A stretch of 64,000 bases of DNA from Pempheris klunzingeri (taxonomy: Eukaryota; Chordata; Actinopteri; Acropomatiformes; Pempheridae). How positions within the stretch are numbered: position 1 is the first letter of the stretch; the number at the start of each line of letters is the position of its first letter. The translations under genes and the position numbers were made by a program. Location: NCBI RefSeq assembly GCF_042242105.1, contig NC_092019.1, positions 17,777,328 to 17,841,327 on the forward strand, written 5' to 3'. This document shows, piece after piece, positions 8,801 to 37,440 of the stretch. Under the pieces are notes generated by a model. The model had not been told where the DNA came from and made no database searches. It was given only the letters and a program-made list of their open reading frames with translations.

Positions 8801-11492
8801 ATCCTTCGAACAGAGCCAAGTTAGTTGTTTCCAGTCTTAATGCTAAATTAAGCTAAAGCCCTGCTGGCTGTAGCTTCATATTTTAACTTACACACATGAG
8901 AGTTGTATGGATCTTCTCATCTAAGTCCAAGAAAGAAAACAAACATTTTCCAAAATGTTAAACATTTTTCTCTGCAGAATCCATGATTCTTCTGGGCTCC
9001 ATCGAGAGGACGGAGCTTCAAGCCGTCTTTGACTGGTGGCTCTCGCCAGAAAGGCGAGTCTTTGAAAGAGGTCAGAGCTCACCAGGTCAGGGATCCAAAG
9101 TCAGTTGGGAGTCCTTCACCTTCGTAGATGAGGAGGGCGGAGCAGAGGGCGCAGAAAAGGTGCAAAAAACAAATCATAAATCAACCTACAGGAAGTTGGC
9201 GTAAAAAAAAAAAAAGATGCAGTTAACAGCTATGTTGTGCCTTCAGACTGGTCCAGTACAGGAGGAATGTAACGGGCCCATGCCTTCCCCCAAACCTCAG
9301 GAGCCCTCCACCAACCACACAGGCTCAGGTAACATGACATTTCCACTGCACATAAAGACAAGGCCACCCATCAAATGTCGCTTCTCTTCTCTTACATGTG
9401 TTGCCATACCATGTCCTCAGACAAGCGCAAGCTGCCGTCTGTCAGGAGGACCCTTCAGAGACTCTTCTCCTCCACGTCTTCGTCAGGCCAGGCTGAAACT
9501 CAGGTACACTGCTAGGATCAACCTCACATTCCCATCTCTTTGACCCCAAAAGCTCAAAGCGCATCACTGATGTGCTGTCGAGCTGGCAGTGACAGCTCAG
9601 ACAGGGGCATCAGTCCAACATGGCAGCTTGAGCCAACCTGGCTAATGTGATGGGAGAAGCGTGACATGATGCATACATACAGGAGTTGACATGTTTTGCA
9701 GTGGGTGATGACATAAAACCACCAGGGGTCATCTTATCATCATCTGTGTAGCTTTTTCAAACTGACTGCATGCCCACCCATCTGTCCCCCGCTCTTTCTT
9801 TCCCCCATCTTTACTCAGGAGACCACGGCCCCTCCTTTGTCGGACACCATGTCCCCCGAGGAGGTACTTCACCTTATTGATTCAGCATTCACACAGCCAA
9901 TAATGACACATTCAAACCATCCAAATGAATAGTTAGAAACTCTGTGTGCTCTGAGTCCATCTCTCTGCCTTGTGATTGGCTGATGCAGATCAAAGCCTGG
10001 GAAGAGGAAGAGCTGGATAAGCCAATCGATATGGAGCAGATACGTATAGACCCCTCCCCATTTCAGCTGGTGGAAAGAACGTCTCTGCACAAGGTGACAA
10101 CACCAGGGTGACATGTCATCACATGCAAATATCATGCTCAGTCACCGATTATGCAATTATGAGTCATGAACAATTACAATTTCATATTTCCACCAGCAGA
10201 TTTTAAAGGAATATTTAGAGGACGACTATTTTTAAGGCATTTTGAAGGAACTAAAACTTGTCAAACTTTGTTCTGTTTGTATTCTTCTGTCCTAACTTTA
10301 ATTTTTCAATGTTTTAAAGGAGTCTCCGTAGACAGATGAATAACGTCCTCTGTGGCTCTAGAATGAGCTTTCCAAACTCTGACAGAATAACCCTGATGAT
10401 TTCGGCTTGAGTTTAAGTTTTTAACAGAGAGCCAAAGTTTCAAACACAGATGTCAGTACGTCTCAGCCAATGCAATGCAATGATAAATTGATAAGTGTCA
10501 ATCAGTGTGACTCACGCTGTGTAGCAAAAGCCATATATTTCCTCTTTTACTTGCAGAGAAATTGTTTACGAGGAACAGTGCAGCCATGCAAGCAGCGTGC
10601 TGTCACACTACAATACATTTAACACTAACTGGATCATGTCCTCCTCTCTCTCATTACTCAGACCCACACTCTGTTCTCTCTGCTGGGTCTCAGTCACGCC
10701 TATGTCACCAGTATTGGAAAGCTGGTGGGTGTCGTTGCACTGAAAGAGGTAAAGTCGTGTTTTTTTCTCCTCATTTTTTTCTTTATCTGCATGTATTTGT
10801 CACCTCTCTTGGTTTGATCCTGTAATGCGGCATGACAGCGAGAGATGTGATGATCTCACACTGTGGGCAGTTGTTCTGTCACAGGGTGCATCATGCTTTA
10901 TGCTCTGAATCATGCAGTTATTCCATTAACCGCCCTCAACTCATCTCCTTGGATGTTCACTGTAGCAATCCTACATTGTCACTTCAACACGTTTCAGCCT
11001 CGCTCTCTCCTCCAACAGTTACAGAAAGCTATAGAGGGCTCAACCCGCAGCGGGGTGAGGCTTCGTCCCCCTTTGGCCAGCTTCAGAGATGCCAGCAGGA
11101 AAACCAAGAAGCACCAGCCTCCTTCCTCGTCCACCCCTTCCTCCCCCACTCGGGACAGAGACATGTGGGGGGAGGGGAGCAGGAGGGAGGGTGAGCTTGT
11201 GAGGAAGGAGTCCAAGGAGGATTCCCGAGAGAAGGCATCATCTTCCAGAGGAGCTCCCGGGTGCGACACTGCTCCCCCCTCCCCCACCAGCATTGGGGGC
11301 ACCAGTGGCAGCTCTGCCACCACAAGAGGAGCTGACGCTGCTTCGCAAGAGCCAGCGTCGCCATCTACCTCCTCCCCTACCTCACCTTCACCTCCTGCCT
11401 CCCCCGTGTCACCGACCAGCCCTGTCCTCACACTATCCTCGCTGCAGGAGGAGAGGGAGAGGGAGAGCGAGGAGTCAGATGAGCCCATATAG
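998..11492 (+). CDS. clcn1: clcn1: ClC-1 type voltage-gated chloride channel (5' part outside window)
   Basis: Plasma-membrane Cl- channel of the CLC family; ClC-1 sets resting conductance of skeletal muscle and works as a homodimer with two pores. Exons 7 to 23 (2454-2532, 4522-4647, 5043-5127, 5227-5328, 5816-5900, 6683-6838, 6952-7021, 7110-7220, 7971-8184, 8276-8409, 8978-9159, 9247-9328, 9421-9503, 9819-9863, 9989-10093, 10662-10748, 11019-11492) join in phase to 739 residues plus stop. Visible are helices G to R, the GAFMP selectivity motif (exon 13), the SLYDSI pore tyrosine (exon 15) and two CBS domains (exons 16-17 and 21-23). ClC-1 rather than ClC-2 is favoured by EVTSTYF, RMDFPF, MAGELMPRE and an ESFTFVDEE tract. 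The N-terminus and the GSGIP and GKEGP motifs lie before the window. Which teleost co-orthologue (clcn1a or clcn1b) cannot be told. Confidence 0.95.
1035..1115 (+). promoter_or_regulatory. YGCY cluster in and after exon 7a (possible MBNL sites)
   Basis: TGCT tetramers preceded by pyrimidine or G occur at 1035, 1060, 1063, 1090 and 1112, that is within the second half of exon 7a and just after its donor. MBNL proteins bind YGCY in RNA and repress exon 7a in mammalian Clcn1. Function here is inferred only. Confidence 0.35.
1280..1713. repeat. MITE-like fold-back element, copy 1 (clcn1 intron)
   Basis: Ends are inverted complements (TTTTGGGAACATTTAC near 1292, cgcaaaatgttgaac near 1695). The interior has AGCTTAGCTTAGCATAAG and CTTCCAGTCTTTATGCTA, shared with the copies at 8499-8963 and 25385-25850. 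Confidence 0.6.
2454..2532 (+). CDS. clcn1: clcn1 exon 7 (canonical), helix G
   Basis: 79 nt, phase 0 to phase 1, encoding [16 protein letters not shown] and [10 protein letters not shown], nearly the mammalian ClC-1 sequence. The start is set by the TAG of a CAGTAG double acceptor; use of the first AG would put an in-frame TAG stop at the exon start. The donor is GAG|GTACTG. Confidence 0.93.
4522..4647 (+). CDS. clcn1: clcn1 exon 8, helices H and I
   Basis: 126 nt, phase 1 in and out. Encodes [20 protein letters not shown] and the following helix I up to WNKDA. Preceded by a long CT-rich tract that serves as pyrimidine tract; donor GCTG|GTGAGG. Confidence 0.96.
5043..5127 (+). CDS. clcn1: clcn1 exon 9
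   Basis: 85 nt, phase 1 to 2. Encodes [20 protein letters not shown] and ELPAFAII at the start of helix J. The RMDFPF motif distinguishes ClC-1 from ClC-2 (RLDFPF). Confidence 0.96.
5227..5328 (+). CDS. clcn1: clcn1 exon 10, helix J
   Basis: 102 nt, phase 2 in and out. Encodes [18 protein letters not shown] followed by a short basic linker ([13 protein letters not shown]). Donor CA|GTGAGA. Confidence 0.95.
5761..5808 (+). repeat. (TG)24 microsatellite before clcn1 exon 11
   Basis: Perfect TG repeat ending seven bases before exon 11. Confidence 0.97.
5816..5900 (+). CDS. clcn1: clcn1 exon 11, helix K
   Basis: 85 nt, phase 2 to 0. Encodes [20 protein letters not shown] and FGQFMAGE. The acceptor lies only seven bases after a (TG)24 repeat. 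Confidence 0.95.
6683..6838 (+). CDS. clcn1: clcn1 exon 12, helices L and M
   Basis: 156 nt, phase 0 in and out. Encodes [16 protein letters not shown], an extracellular loop rich in Ser and Pro, then hydrophobic [12 protein letters not shown]. Confidence 0.95.
6952..7021 (+). CDS. clcn1: clcn1 exon 13, GxFxP selectivity motif
   Basis: 70 nt, phase 0 to 1. Encodes [20 protein letters not shown] and FIL. GAFMP is the Cl--coordinating GxFxP motif at the start of helix N; the residue before it is Ser where human ClC-1 has Cys. Confidence 0.95.
7110..7220 (+). CDS. clcn1: clcn1 exon 14, helices N and O
   Basis: 111 nt, phase 1 in and out. Encodes [20 protein letters not shown] then [17 protein letters not shown], close to mammalian ClC-1. 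Confidence 0.96.
7650..7765 (-). repeat. L2-like LINE 3' tail fragment (degenerate)
   Basis: GGGACAGGCTCCAGTCGCC followed by an A-rich stretch and ATAGATGGATG is the reverse-oriented, degraded form of the tail seen at 21411-21541. Confidence 0.45.
7971..8184 (+). CDS. clcn1: clcn1 exon 15, helices O to R, pore tyrosine
   Basis: 214 nt, phase 1 to 2. Encodes [20 protein letters not shown], the [18 protein letters not shown] segment with the inner pore Tyr, and [14 protein letters not shown] leading to the cytoplasmic domain. Confidence 0.97.
8276..8409 (+). CDS. clcn1: clcn1 exon 16, start of CBS1
   Basis: 134 nt, phase 2 to 1. Encodes [17 protein letters not shown] and a CBS1 helix ending in TIPLVDSK. 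Confidence 0.95.
8499..8963. repeat. MITE-like fold-back element, copy 2 (clcn1 intron 16)
   Basis: GGGAAATATGCTTATTTTCT at the left is roughly inverted at the right end (gaaagaaaacaaacattttcc). Interior phrases CCTGACTTTGTCCAAAGGTA and TTTCCAGTCTTAATGCTA match the other copies. The right end sits next to the exon 17 acceptor. Confidence 0.65.
8978..9159 (+). CDS. clcn1: clcn1 exon 17, end of CBS1 and linker
   Basis: 182 nt, phase 1 to 0. Encodes [20 protein letters not shown] and a linker containing [11 protein letters not shown], matching the acidic FVDED tract of mammalian ClC-1. A MITE-like repeat ends about 15 bases before the acceptor. Confidence 0.94.
9247..9328 (+). CDS. clcn1: clcn1 exon 18, CBS linker
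   Basis: 82 nt, phase 0 to 1. Encodes the Pro-rich linker [18 protein letters not shown], similar to the EEPNGPLP tract of human ClC-1. Confidence 0.85.
9421..9503 (+). CDS. clcn1: clcn1 exon 19, basic linker
   Basis: 83 nt, phase 1 to 0. Encodes [20 protein letters not shown], a basic, probably disordered linker between the CBS domains. Both borders and the phases fit. Confidence 0.85.
9819..9863 (+). CDS. clcn1: clcn1 exon 20 (45 nt)
   Basis: Encodes [15 protein letters not shown], phase 0 on both sides. The MSPEE motif just before CBS2 is conserved in ClC-1 and ClC-2. Skipping it would keep the frame. Confidence 0.9.
9989..10093 (+). CDS. clcn1: clcn1 exon 21, start of CBS2
   Basis: 105 nt, phase 0. 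Encodes [20 protein letters not shown] then [15 protein letters not shown], typical of the CBS2 entry. Confidence 0.95.
10662..10748 (+). CDS. clcn1: clcn1 exon 22, CBS2
   Basis: 87 nt, phase 0. Encodes [20 protein letters not shown] and LVGVVALKE, the CBS2 core. Confidence 0.95.
11019..11492 (+). CDS. clcn1: clcn1 exon 23, C-terminus and stop
   Basis: The last coding exon begins [20 protein letters not shown], the end of CBS2, followed by about 125 residues rich in Ser, Pro, Glu and Lys ending SEESDEPI and a TAG at 11490-11492. The tail is low complexity and diverges from mammals, as is usual for this family. Confidence 0.94.
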   Translation, partial: LQKAIEGSTRSGVRLRPPLASFRDASRKTKKHQPPSSSTPSSPTRDRDMWGEGSRREGELVRKESKEDSREKASSSRGAPGCDTAPPSPTSIGGTSGSSATTRGADAASQEPASPSTSSPTSPSPPASPVSPTSPVLTLSSLQEERERESEESDEPI

Positions 11493-12080
11493 ACTGGGTT
11501 TAAAGAAAAGAGACTTTTACCTTCTTTTGATTTCACTCCTTTACCCCAGAGACAGGGCTGCTGTTGGGGTGGAGGAGTCGGGCTCACCCACAGCCCCCAC
11601 AGACACTGAGCTCTCGGCGAGCGGGATTAGCTGGTGCACACAAAGCTCCTGAAACTTGTAGTACAGGATTTTTTTTTTCTACTCTCACGACAGTCTCACT
11701 TTTTCACTCAAAATCTCAGGTGCCTTCCTGTGTCTTTTGAACTGCAGACGGACAAACGTGTCCAGTCCTACATATCACAAATGTTCAATGTCCAGCCATA
11801 TCTTGGAAATGTTGAATGTAGCTGTACATCATGTATCACTGTCTGTTAATTTCATTACATGCCTTTGATCAAAAATTAACTGACAGCAATGAATTGTATG
11901 ATAATGGTATAACATATTGATGAAGACTTAATTAATTTGACCCAGAGGTCAAAGAGATCATGCATTTAAAGTTTACTGATTGAGGCTAATTTTGAATGAT
12001 GACTTACGTTTATCATATATTTGCTGTATGGTAAATATTCAAATCGTTATTACCAGTCTGTAATTTTTAAAGATAATAAA
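11493..12080 (+). other. clcn1: clcn1 3' UTR (approximate)
   Basis: Non-coding sequence follows the TAG, with an AATAAA at 12075-12080 as the first plausible polyadenylation signal. The end is a guess. Confidence 0.45.
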
Positions 12081-12129
12081 TATCAAAATTGTCTGCTAGA
12101 TTATTTCACTTATTTACAAAATTAGTGGC

Positions 12130-12780
12130 TGTGATTTGAGCTAAATCCTAAAGTCAACATACCAACATGATGATGAGTTAGCTGGTATAACATTTGCCAT
12201 GTTCACAGTTGTTGGTTAGTGTGTTTGCATGCTAACATTTGATCATCAGCACTAAACGCAAAATACAGCCGAGGCTGATGAGAATGTTTTGTAAGTAGCT
12301 GTGCTCCGAGCGACTTTAGGTGAAAAAATACAATCCCCTAAATGCATCCAGTTATGCTTAACTGCAAAACCACATCAATCACGAAGGCACTGCGTCGGCC
12401 AATCAAATACATTACTTTGTAACATTAACCCTGTATGAAATAACTGCCACCATGAAAACTTTCTAAAGTTGCAAAATCGTGTCTTTGAGTATTATAACCA
12501 ACAGTAATGTTTTGGCGTCTGATAAGCCTTCAAATTTACACATCTATTACTAAAAGAGGCCTTTGTAGATAGTATTTCATATCCCATAAACAACAAAATA
12601 CATTTTTAATCTGATGGTGGCATTAAATGAAAATTCAGGAGATTAAAGTTTGTGTGATTCATCCTCAGGTGGGCATGAGTTTGTGTACCCAATGTCATGG
12701 CAATCCATCCAATAGTTGTTGAGATATTTCAGTCTGACTGACAGATAAGCCACTAGTGTGGGTAAAAGAATCACTGTATC
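12130..12780. repeat. teleost interspersed repeat relic
   Basis: Contains TGTTTGCATGCTAACATTTG, GGCTGATGAGAATGTTTTG and CATGGCAATCCATCCAATAG, the reverse-oriented counterpart of the repeat at 1-590. It fills most of the gap between clcn1 and fam131b. Confidence 0.5.
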
Positions 12781-13974
12781 AGTGCTAACACTCAGGCTTG
12801 AAAAGAGAAAATCTCTGAGCACATAAACATTTTTGTGCTGTGAAGGTCAACAGTGTGCTTCAGTCTCTGATTCCTGTGTGAATTTAACTGAATAAGCAGC
12901 CAGTCCCCATAGAGGAGGCCTGCCTCTGAGAATTTGTCATTAATATTCTCCTGGCATAAAATCCCAGATAAGGGCTGGAGAGGAATGTTTTTGGAAAAGC
13001 ATGACAGGCTTGATTACGCTGCTGCCAGGTCCTTGGTGATTGCTGTTTCGTCTGACAAGCACCAACGAGCTGGGCAGAGACACCTGCTGTGGCCAAGAAT
13101 GTTTAAAAAGAGACATATCGCATGTGTTAAAGCTCCAGAGAGAAACTGGTGAACGTGTGATAATCTAATTATTTGCTCCCTGGAAAAAATATCCACACAT
13201 ATGCACAAGAAATGCCGTTTGTTGGTTTGTTTATTTGCTCTTTCTCCACCGGAGGAAAAGAAGAGGAGACAGGTAAAGGAGCTGGAGGGGGTGTAGGAGG
13301 TTCTGTCGTGCAGGAAAAAGAGGGGAAAGGAAGAGAAACAGGAAGAAACGGAGAGTTGTTGACAAAAGGGGAAAGAGGAAGGGGGGGGGGTCACGTGGAA
13401 GAACCGTCCTGTGACAACCGTCCAACTAGCATGCATAGGTGTGAGTGTCGTGAGTGTACACTGGTATCACCAGTCACACTGCCTCATTTCAGACAAATGA
13501 ATCCAATTCTATACAGACTTTTACAGAAGCCATCCAATTTTTTACAGCATTTTTTTTTACAGCGGTTACGTTTGTTTGCCACACATTTCCAAATTATATC
13601 TATGTTACATGTCTGATTGCCTCAAATCCCATTTGGTTGATGTGAAAATTTTTCTTTTTTTTTTTTTTTTTTTTTTAGGCAGTGATTCTTCCAACAAGAC
13701 AGCAGACGACTTACTGTACACTGGCAGACAGACATACAGACAGACACAAATATACAGAACAGATACAAAGAGATAGAAAGAGCAAGAAGGAGAAAGGCAG
13801 AGGACCCGAAGCAGATTTTGAGCGTCATGCCTGCAGACAAGTTATTGTAACTCTTGGAAAGATGGCAGTAGAATTATACAAAAAGAGGAACTCAATTGCA
13901 AACCGGTTGGTTAACAAAGATGTGATCAGTAAACCTTAACATCCACAGAAATATATTTGGCTTCTTGTTCTTAG
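12781..13974. other. intergenic, nothing recognised
   Basis: Between the convergent clcn1 and fam131b genes. Short open frames lack recognisable similarity; it holds a G9 run near 13382 and a T22 run near 13655. Confidence 0.5.
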
Positions 13975-15427
13975 TTTATTCATTCATTGAGATTTTGATC
14001 AACAACAAAAAAAAAAGCGATAAAATAACCCAAATTGAAGCAGTCTCTTTTCATCAAGTCCAGGCGTGTTTCTTTATGAACCAATACCTCTTGTTAGCCA
14101 GGTCCAAATTAGCCTTGAAGCTGTTACATCAACAAATATAAAGCAATAGCCTTTCCACCACATTATGTCCTTAAAACTGAATGACTCATACAGAAAAAGA
14201 TACTGCTCCCAAAAGGGTTGGTACCTACATGAAAGTATAGGCTCTGTACAAGATGTTACATTACTCCTCCCCGCCAAGTAATTGTTCAATAAATAAATGA
14301 ATATGTGCCATCGTGTAAAGACATTCTGTCATTCTGTTTGCAGTTTTGAGCCCACTCTTGACGGGGGTTCTTGAAGTGAGATAAAACCATGATAGATTTG
14401 TTACAATTGAGAGCTGCCAAACTATCCATCTCTGATCTCTTAGCAAGTTGTCGGGGTTTTCTTAGAGTAAAATGCTCAAAACTGACCAGAAGCAAGGCTG
14501 CTTTACAACCATGACACCTATTCTAACTTATACTGGGAGGGGTTTCAACAAGTCCGTAGAAAAATAAACATTGTCCCCAACATTGCATAAAGAAGCAATT
14601 AATAAATAAATTCATTCAAGTCAATAAACTGTATTTTTTTTTTTTTATCTTGAAAGTTTCTCACACAATCATCAAAGTGAGAGGAGAGGGTGCTCCCCAA
14701 CAGAGAAACGATGAAAACAGTGGTTGTGTATTGTTGTAAAGTTCATCAGTGAGTCATGCTCAGAAAAGTCCACGTTCTGCATGGTTTCCGTTTAACTCCT
14801 CGCTGGAAAACAACCATTCTTCCTCAGGCGAAAGAAAGACACGGGAAAATAAATATGTAAAGAAATGAAAACATGCTTTCTCAAACATCATTATAATCAC
14901 TAACACACTCCAGGCAGCTGCTTCACAGTAATCACGATGAGCAGGAAGACACCGATCTGTTCGGCTCTAGTGTTCAGTCCTAGTCTTCTGTTCTATTCCC
15001 TGATTGGCTGATTGAGCGGCACGCAGGCTGTCATTTCCCCCGTGAACTCAGACCTACTGGTGTTCTACCGTGTTTCCCCACTGATGGACCCCCTCCCTCC
15101 CCCGCATAAAACACTCTCCGGTTTGAGCGATTGCTCTATATATACAACACATTCCTCCATTTCACTCGTCTTTGTGTGGTGGTTACACATGAGAAAAACA
15201 AAAGCCAGGCCTAACTTGTGAGCTTGAGAACAATCCCAAAACAACGTGGGACTCAGAGGTGTAAAAAAATAAAGAAATCATACTGTACGAGAACAGTTGT
15301 GACTGTGAGCAAGAGGCGATTTTTATATACTCAGACTATTTACATCTATACGACAGAGCTGACACTGGTCTGTTGGGAAGCCAGTGTTTTGCCTGCCTAT
15401 TGCTGGTTACAATTTAGATATTTGTGT

Positions 15428-15431
<4 letters not shown>

Positions 15432-15467
<36 letters not shown>
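15432..15467. repeat. (TG)n microsatellite
   Basis: Perfect repeat in the probable fam131b 3' UTR (CA in mRNA sense). Confidence 0.95.
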
Positions 15468-15469
<2 letters not shown>

Positions 15470-16557
15470 TGGTGGTCTAGATGAGCAAGCAGTGAATCCG
15501 TTTTCAACAGCTCCCTCCCGCCAGTTTGAAAGACTCACTTGTTTATCTTTGTTTCTTAGGAAAGCGTTTGACTCTCTCCCATGTGGACCGCGAGGAGACA
15601 TCAGGAGCAATGCTCATGTACTGCCGTCTGCCTTCCAGTACATTCAAATAGTGGTTATCATCCTCAATTTATCGCAACTATGTCTGTGGATAAAAGCAGC
15701 TGAGGCTTTGTGTTGTCAAGTGGCTCGGTTTTGGTTGTCGGTGGTGCTGAAAGCTTTCAGAGTGGGAAGTGGGTAACATCAGCCGTCCGAAGGCAACCTC
15801 TGATCTGTTGGATTGCATCAGTGCAAAAGAGACTGGCTTATGCAGCTCTGTCTTTATTTCTTTGTCATGAAACTCACCGCAGGCCCACTGTGGCCCCATC
15901 GTGGATACTATGGTTCAGTGCAAAGTCTATACAGTGCCGTATAGTACAGGTACTCCATAGTACTCTGAAGAAACATGCATACAGAGAGACAGAGTAGGAA
16001 GCACACTATCTTGCATTACAATCCTTATCTGTGCAGAGTTTAGTGTGTGCAGTCAGCAGGACAGGCCTGTCCCTGGGTTGTGCCTCGGGCATCCTGGTGC
16101 CACAACATCATAGAAGAATTCATTTTAGTGGGTTAATCTGCATTTCACTGAAATGCTGACATTTTCTGAGCCTACTTTAATTACATGTGAAATTGTTTGG
16201 GTTGCCATTATTAAAGTATACTGTATGTGTTCAATGCAACAGGGAAATTAATTTGATTAAACACTATCTAATATGTAGAGTAACAGCTGTAAACAGAGTA
16301 GTTCTCCCACAGGAAAACTGTCATATCTTATCATACACTTATACATAGATTTTTGTCTTGCTCTTTTTTTTTGCTTTATTACAAAATTATTCTTATTATA
16401 ATGTTTTATCATGAATAGATTTTTATCATTATTATTATAAGACGATGACAGGGTCGAGTTGCTTGTCTTCATGAAAAGCATGCATGTTTCCATTCCTCTC
16501 CTCCTCCTCGGCTCCACGAGGTTTCATTTCCCTGTTGGAAATGTCTCGCTCAGTTGG

Positions 16558-16620
16558 TCCTCCTCCTCCTCCTCCTCCTCCTCCTCCTCCTCCTCCTCCT
16601 CCTCCTCCTCCTCCTCCTCC
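16558..16620. repeat. (TCC)21 trinucleotide repeat
   Basis: Perfect 63-base repeat just downstream of the fam131b stop; reads (GGA)n in fam131b mRNA. Confidence 0.97.
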
Positions 16621-16879
16621 TCACTCCTCTCAGTTACCTTTGGGATGTAAGGCTTACAAAGAAATAGGTGTCCTTTGTTGCATCAGCTCTTGTCTCATCG
16701 GGAGTCCACTTCCAAATCTGTTTCTCACCACTGTGAAGAAATCATCTCGCAACCAAAAAGTTGTGTTTTTGATACCTGAAAAGGAACAGATTAATAGATA
16801 TATATTTTGTATTATTACGCTCACTCCTAGCTGACTCCTCGGTCAGTTTGTAATAAGGAGTCTCTCAACAGCCAGGAAC

Positions 16880-37177
<20,298 letters not shown>

Positions 37178-37440
37178 GGTGTATTCACAAAGGCCCTGGA
37201 TACAAGCGTGGAATTGTTACCCAGACACCGCGCATTCTCCCTCTTCCTCCTGCGACTCTCTTTCTCCCGGCTCTGGCTTCTTTTCCCTGCTCTCCTGTGC
37301 TCTCTCTTTTTCTCTCTCCCTCCCTGCGCTTGCTCAATCCCTCTCTCTCTCTCTCTCCCTCCCTCTCTTTCACTCTCTCTCTCTCTCCCTCCCGCTCCCT
37401 CTCTCCGGTGCAGTGTCTTAGAAGAGATCCGGTTAGTAAG
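37178..37440 (-). promoter_or_regulatory. fam131b: fam131b promoter and 5' UTR region
   Basis: Directly upstream of the fam131b ATG on the minus strand, a strongly CT-rich (GA-rich in sense) stretch with several CpGs. No TATA box was recognised. Confidence 0.4.

Larger units (their letters stand above)
13975..16879 (-). other. fam131b: fam131b 3' UTR (probable extent)
   Basis: About 2.9 kb without coding potential follows the fam131b stop on the minus strand. AATAAA complements occur at 16375-16380 and 13975-13980; the farther one would give a long 3' UTR. It contains a (GGA)21 tract in mRNA sense and a GT/CA microsatellite. The true end is not determined. Confidence 0.35.

Noticed and set aside
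10994..11587. Antisense frame of 197 residues opposite clcn1 exon 23
   Set aside because: Shadow of the Ser/Pro/Glu-rich sense exon.
16484..16834. Poly-Pro / poly-Ser open frames
   Set aside because: They read through the (TCC)21 repeat; no other coding signal.
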